From positions 248,001 through 312,000 of the forward strand of contig NZ_QVMT01000006.1 of assembly GCF_003418935.1 (NCBI RefSeq): a DNA stretch of 64,000 nt. Direction: 5' to 3'. The notes beneath the pieces were generated by a model that saw only the letters and a list, made by a program, of their open reading frames with translations, was not told where the DNA came from and did no database searches. Position 1 is the stretch's first letter. Each line of letters begins with the position of its first letter. The position numbers were made by a program, and so were the translations under genes. This DNA is from Emticicia sp. C21. Its GTDB lineage: Bacteria > Bacteroidota > Bacteroidia > Cytophagales > Spirosomataceae. Positions 60,484 to 64,000 of the stretch are shown one piece after another.

Positions 60484-61344
60484 TTATGCTTCTGTTTCTT
60501 CGCTTGCTTCTGTTTCAGCTACTGGAGCCGAAGTTTCTTCTTCGATTGGTAAAACAGGTGTTTCATCTGCAACCGCTTTAGCTTTAGGAGCTGCTTCGTC
60601 TACTGCACGTTTAGCATCTTCTTCTTCTTGAAGGGCAGCGTTATCTTTATCCATTTTACGCTCCATGATACCTTCTTCGATTGCTTTTCCTAGTGCCAGG
60701 GTAATTAAAGCAACTGATTTGTAAGCATCATCATTCGCCGGGATCGGATACTCAACTGCTTCAGGATTTGAGTTAGTATCGCACATAGCGATTACCGGGA
60801 TACCTAATCTGTGAGCTTCAGCTACGGCAAGGTGTTCACGTTTTACGTCAACAACAAACAAAGCAGCTGGAAGTCTTGATAAATCAGCTACACCACCTAG
60901 TAATCTTTCTAATTTGATACGCTCACGATCAAGCATTAAACGCTCACGTTTCGCGATATTGCTAGCTGTAGCTTCGTCTTTCAACATACGCTCAACATTC
61001 TGCAATTTTTTCAAAGATTTCTTGATAGTTGCAAAGTTTGTCAACATACCACCTAACCAACGCTCAGTTACGTAAGGCATTTTCAAGCGTTTTGCTTCTT
61101 CTGCCACGATTTCCTGTGCTTGTTTTTTGGTAGCAACAAACATGATTTTACGACCAGAACGAACAATTCCTTTTACTACCTGTTGAGCTTCCTCAATACA
61201 AGCTAAAGTTTTGTTAAGGTCGATAATGTGGATACCGTTTTTCTCCATGAAGATATATGGAGCCATTTTCGGATCCCATTTACGGGTAAGGTGACCAAAG
61301 TGTACACCTGCATCTAAAAGGTCTTTGTACTGTAATTGTGCCAT
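60484..61344 (-). CDS. rpsB: 30S ribosomal protein S2
   Basis: 286 residues. S2 pattern: YKDLLDAGVHFGHLTRKWDPKMAPYIFMEKNGIHIIDLNKTL, FVATKKQAQEIV, TERWLGGMLTNF, PAALFVVDVKREHLAVAEAHRLGIPVIAMCDTNSNPEAVEYPIPANDDAYKSV. The C-terminal 55 residues are an Ala/Glu-rich acidic extension (EETSAPVAETEASEETE). Third gene of rplM-rpsI-rpsB. The next gene downstream would normally be tsf; instead a perfect terminator follows. Confidence 0.97.
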   Translation of the reverse strand: MAQLQYKDLLDAGVHFGHLTRKWDPKMAPYIFMEKNGIHIIDLNKTLACIEEAQQVVKGIVRSGRKIMFVATKKQAQEIVAEEAKRLKMPYVTERWLGGMLTNFATIKKSLKKLQNVERMLKDEATASNIAKRERLMLDRERIKLERLLGGVADLSRLPAALFVVDVKREHLAVAEAHRLGIPVIAMCDTNSNPEAVEYPIPANDDAYKSVALITLALGKAIEEGIMERKMDKDNAALQEEEDAKRAVDEAAPKAKAVADETPVLPIEEETSAPVAETEASEETEA

Positions 61345-61498
61345 TTTTGGTAAAATGAAAAATGATTGAAAAAAGTTAAACTACGCAGCACAGCACGTCG
61401 GCATCACTGTAAGTGCTGTCTGGACAAAAAAGAATTTACGAATTACATATAGCCGGCACCAAATCGATGCAACAACCAGATGTAATTCGTAAAAAATA
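61345..61498 (-). promoter_or_regulatory. rpsI-rpsB spacer with terminator-like hairpin and rpsB leader
   Basis: On the minus strand TTTACGAATTACAT (complement 61480-61493) pairs perfectly with ATGTAATTCGTAAA (complement 61435-61448) and is followed by TTCTTTTTTG, a terminator or attenuator. A second hairpin (CAGCAC ... GTGCTG, complement about 61387-61421) lies in the last 60 nt before rpsB. This 154-nt spacer could hold an S2 autoregulatory leader (inference). Confidence 0.6.
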
Positions 61499-61885
61499 TT
61501 AACGTTTCGAGAATTGGAATCTCTTACGAGCTTTACGGCGACCGTATTTCTTACGCTCAACCATACGAGAGTCACGAGTTAAGAAACCTTCTTTTTTCAA
61601 TGCAGGACGGTTCTCGGTGTTTGCTTCACACAATGCACGAGCAATTGCCATACGCACTGCTTCTGCTTGTCCGGCAATACCACCACCTTGTACATTTACT
61701 TTAAGATCGTACTGACCAGTTGCATTTACAGCCGTAAATGGTTGGTTTAATACGATTTGAAGAATTTCAGAAGGAAAATACTCCTTTAATTCACGACCAT
61801 TCACAGTAACTGCTCCATTTCCCTGTTTCATATAGATACGGGCAACAGCTGTTTTTCTTCTACCTACTGCGTTGATAACTTGCAT
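61499..61885 (-). CDS. rpsI: 30S ribosomal protein S9
   Basis: 128 residues. S9 pattern: [58 protein letters not shown], and the basic C-terminal tail [21 protein letters not shown] that reaches the P-site tRNA. Second gene of the operon, 51 bp after rplM. Confidence 0.98.
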   Translation of the reverse strand: MQVINAVGRRKTAVARIYMKQGNGAVTVNGRELKEYFPSEILQIVLNQPFTAVNATGQYDLKVNVQGGGIAGQAEAVRMAIARALCEANTENRPALKKEGFLTRDSRMVERKKYGRRKARKRFQFSKR

Positions 61886-61936
61886 TATTATATAGGAATT
61901 TTGAAAATTTTCTAAAAATTAAAATTGTTTGCCCGA

Positions 61937-62386
61937 TTAGTATGACAGTTCAACAGTTTTTGGCGATTGAGCTGCATGTGGGTGATTTGGTCCTTCGTAC
62001 ACATATAGATTTGTGTAAAGACGACGACCTAAACGTCCTTTTGGTAACATACCTTTTACGGCATATTCAACTACACGACGACCATCTTTTGCCAATACCT
62101 CACGAGGCGTAGCAAAACGTTGTCCACCTGGGTGACCAGTGTGGCGGATATAAACTTTGTCAGTCATTTTCTTTCCTGTCAGGCGGATTTTCTCAGCGTT
62201 GATAACAATTACATTATCGCCACAATCTACATGCGGAGTATAGTTTGTTTTGTTTTTACCACGAATGATATTCGCGATCTGGCTGCACAAACGACCTAAA
62301 ACTTTATCGGTAGCGTCTATTACCACCCATTCTTTATTTACGGTTCCGTTATTTGCGGAAATCGTTTTGTAACTTAAATGTTTCAC
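61937..62386 (-). CDS. rplM: 50S ribosomal protein L13
   Basis: 149 residues. L13 pattern: WVVIDATDKVLGRLCSQIANIIRGKNKTNYTPHVDCGDNVIVINAEKIRLTGKKM, RHTGHPGGQRF, KGMLPKGRLGRRLYTNLYVYEGPNHPHAAQSP. First gene of rplM-rpsI-rpsB. Preceded by an unusually long leader of about 210 nt with hairpins, which may be a regulatory site; L13 is known to repress its own operon in E. coli. Confidence 0.98.
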   Translation of the reverse strand: MKHLSYKTISANNGTVNKEWVVIDATDKVLGRLCSQIANIIRGKNKTNYTPHVDCGDNVIVINAEKIRLTGKKMTDKVYIRHTGHPGGQRFATPREVLAKDGRRVVEYAVKGMLPKGRLGRRLYTNLYVYEGPNHPHAAQSPKTVELSY

Positions 62387-62595
62387 AATTATAAATTATT
62401 AAATGTGTTTGAAAAAAGCTTGTGTCATCGTAGTTTTAATCATTGCCCCCAAAAGCTTTGACTAACACAGGATAACTTTTTTTCGCGAATTTTCGAGGTG
62501 TTGAAACAACACATAGCAACTCCGGAAACAGTTACTTCTCAAAATTTACAATCCCCTCGAACAAACGGGCTACGCTACGAGGGTAGTATTTTGGG
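62387..62595 (-). promoter_or_regulatory. Long structured leader of the rplM operon
   Basis: About 210 nt between the promoter and the rplM ATG. Hairpins seen: CCCTCG / CGAGGG (62554-62559 with 62578-62583), GTGTTG AAA CAACAC (62498-62512), and a distal pairing TGTGTCA / TGACTAACACA with a 3-base bulge. No open frame. A candidate ribosomal-protein leader RNA. Confidence 0.55.
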
Positions 62596-62599
62596 GCTG

Positions 62600-62630
62600 C
62601 AAAATTAGACAATTCCTGATAAAAAAGCAA
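62600..62630 (-). promoter_or_regulatory. rplM promoter (-33 TTG, -7 TAATTTTG)
   Basis: On the minus strand TTG (complement 62628-62630), 20-bp spacer, TAATTTTG (complement 62600-62607). Same spacing as the rpsA promoter. Confidence 0.7.
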
Positions 62631-62669
62631 TTCTTTCTCTTTTTTTTCTCCTAACTCCTTGAAAATTAG

Positions 62670-62697
62670 TTGTTCTGCTAATAAGAAGTTAGTTTTG
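62670..62697 (+). promoter_or_regulatory. Promoter of the terminal exported-protein gene
   Basis: TTG (62670-62672), 17-bp spacer, TAGTTTTG (62690-62697), 41 bp before the ATG at 62739. Both boxes fit the phylum consensus. Confidence 0.65.
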
Positions 62698-62738
62698 TTA
62701 GATATTTAGAGTCATGTTATAACTTCCCATAAACAGCA

Positions 62739-64000
62739 ATGAGATTAAAACAACTTTTTAGCCTTGCCATCTTTCTGGTGATTCTTCAACCAGCTATGGC
62801 TCAATGGAAACTGAATGACCAAACGCCTGTACCGGTCTCTACAGCTATTAATTTTCAGTCTGCTCAATTGTATGCGACAGACGATGATGCCAATAGCTAT
62901 TACGTCTGGTCTGATTACAGAACAGGCGTGATTGAACTCTATGCACAAAAGTTCGACAGCAAAGGCGTAGCCCAATGGCAAAAAGATGGTATAAGAATAG
63001 GAAACGTATTAAATGCCTATGATATACTTTATAGTCAACGGGTGATCAGACCTGACGGACAAGGAGGCGCATTTATTGGCTGGCATCTTTTACCTGATGT
63101 GAATAGCAGGGGACACCGCCAGTTTTATATGCAACATGTCTCTAAAGATGGAAAAGCCTTATGGGCAAATGGAGGGGTTAAAGTAACTGACCGTGAGTTA
63201 TGGACAGCCGAACCTTACGATGATGTATTTGATATTGTGGTTAGTAACAATCAGCTACTGCTTATTTTTAATCAATATATAGGTAATACGGGCATCAACG
63301 CAGTGTATACTAAGAAACTGGATTTTGATGGTAAAACTATAGAAGCCGAAAAGAAGCTATTTGAAAATAACAGAATAGAAGATAAGGTTATCTATGATTC
63401 AAAAAACAGCCGATTCCTGGCCCTGATTAAAGATACTCAGTTTGATTATGTGTTTCAGACATTTGATGTTACCAATAAGCCTCTCATCCCAAGTCCAATT
63501 GCCGTTTATCAAAACCCGGTTAGTGGTAATTCTCGCATAGATTTATTTAAGGTAGATAATCAAGGTAATGCAGTAATAGGAAGAACACTATCGATAGACG
63601 ATGGCAGAAAAATGGTATTTGCGCATAAAGTAGATATTGAAGGTAAGCCTATCTGGGGTAATAATGGTCTTAAAATGGGCTCAGATTATACCTTTGATAT
63701 ACAGATTGTACCGACTAGTGATGGTGGTGGCATTGCTACCTGGGTTGAAACTGCTAACCCACAGCAACCTTTTAAAATAGCTAAAATAACGGCGACTGGG
63801 AATGTTCTCTGGCAAAACGATGTATTTGTGCCTAAGTCTGACAAACCTTATCAGCTGCCCAATAAATTAGAGTCAGATGGCAAGGATGGTGTTTATACCT
63901 TATGGCTTGCCCCAAAGACTATTGGATACGATTTGACTGTACAACATTTTGATAATAATGGCTCACCGAGATTTGGTGCTGATGGCATCGCCTTTAAGGA
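62739..64000 (+). CDS. Large exported beta-rich protein, N-terminal part (runs off window)
   Basis: About 420 residues visible from the ATG at 62739. Signal peptide MRLKQLFSLAIFLVILQPAMAQ. The mature part is beta-rich with repeated units of the kind AQWQKDGIRIG, ALWANGGVKVT, PIWGNNGLKMG and VLWQNDV, each about 80-100 residues apart, and DGQGGAFIGWHL / SDGGGIATWVE / SDGKDGVYTLWL segments, which suggests propeller-like blades. Bacteroidota proteins of this kind often end in a type IX secretion (Por) domain, but the C-terminus is outside the window. Function unknown. Confidence 0.8.
   Translation, partial: MRLKQLFSLAIFLVILQPAMAQWKLNDQTPVPVSTAINFQSAQLYATDDDANSYYVWSDYRTGVIELYAQKFDSKGVAQWQKDGIRIGNVLNAYDILYSQRVIRPDGQGGAFIGWHLLPDVNSRGHRQFYMQHVSKDGKALWANGGVKVTDRELWTAEPYDDVFDIVVSNNQLLLIFNQYIGNTGINAVYTKKLDFDGKTIEAEKKLFENNRIEDKVIYDSKNSRFLALIKDTQFDYVFQTFDVTNKPLIPSPIAVYQNPVSGNSRIDLFKVDNQGNAVIGRTLSIDDGRKMVFAHKVDIEGKPIWGNNGLKMGSDYTFDIQIVPTSDGGGIATWVETANPQQPFKIAKITATGNVLWQNDVFVPKSDKPYQLPNKLESDGKDGVYTLWLAPKTIGYDLTVQHFDNNGSPRFGADGIAFK

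Noticed and set aside
1-64000. Insertion sequence, prophage or integrated island
   Set aside because: No transposase, integrase, phage gene, tRNA attachment site or clear shift in base composition was seen; the only mobile-looking items are short palindromic repeats.

Overview
The window comes from a Bacteroidota chromosome, most likely an aerobic Cytophagales-type bacterium (inference). The evidence: AT-rich DNA with short intergenic gaps; several start regions carrying the phylum's -7 promoter box (TAnnTTTG, e.g. TACCTTTG upstream of rpsL, rpsA and the peroxiredoxin); few visible Shine-Dalgarno sites; many exported lipoproteins and signal-peptide proteins; a carboxypeptidase-regulatory-domain TonB receptor; LytTR, AraC and WYL regulators; and a beta-propeller/cytochrome c 'PVC-type' dehydrogenase fusion beside a ThuA protein. 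I see no phage genes, transposases, CRISPR arrays, rRNA or tRNA genes. This looks like core chromosome rather than an island.

Layout. 1-10.8 kb: exported peptidase, propeller lipoprotein, two thiol-redox proteins, a membrane acyltransferase with a membrane AraC regulator, and the large SGNH/propeller/HEAT/cytochrome c protein with ThuA. 11-12 kb: rpsL-rpsG, ended by a terminator without fusA. 12-21 kb: a PKD lipoprotein, an S9 peptidase, rpsA, an acyl-CoA ligase and a peroxiredoxin-thioredoxin-DUF6952 operon. 21-25 kb: Uma2 protein, metG, a DUF433/DUF5615 toxin-antitoxin-like pair. 25-30 kb: gcvT, a two-gene operon of unknown coiled-coil/four-TM/coiled-coil proteins, and waaA. 30-35 kb: argB-argE with a 160-bp palindrome between them, a frameshifted Uma2 pseudogene, a DMT transporter, RidA, and a divergent trans-sulfuration enzyme. 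35-40 kb: subtilisin-like and M1 peptidases, exported RidA, an ABA4-like membrane protein. 40.6-45 kb: a four-gene signalling operon whose sensor kinase carries an N-terminal DUF4097 beta-repeat domain. 45-51 kb: WYL regulator, DinB, GyrI-like, SRPBCC, AraC, and a one-component HTH-TM-sensor protein. 51-57 kb: TonB receptor, lipoprotein-AraC-hydrolase cluster, CBM9-like protein. 57-64 kb: YebC, a lipoprotein, an NtrY-like kinase, the rplM-rpsI-rpsB operon without tsf, and the start of a large exported protein.

The most distinctive unexplained structures are (i) a three-hairpin intergenic repeat of about 118 bp present three times, with compensatory base changes; (ii) a second intergenic palindrome family (CGTGnCACG arms) present three times; (iii) the 160-bp palindrome directly after argB; (iv) the DUF4097-LytS kinase operon; (v) the paired coiled-coil/4-TM operon. 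All functions are assigned from recognisable sequence motifs read by eye; no database search, structure prediction or alignment program was run.
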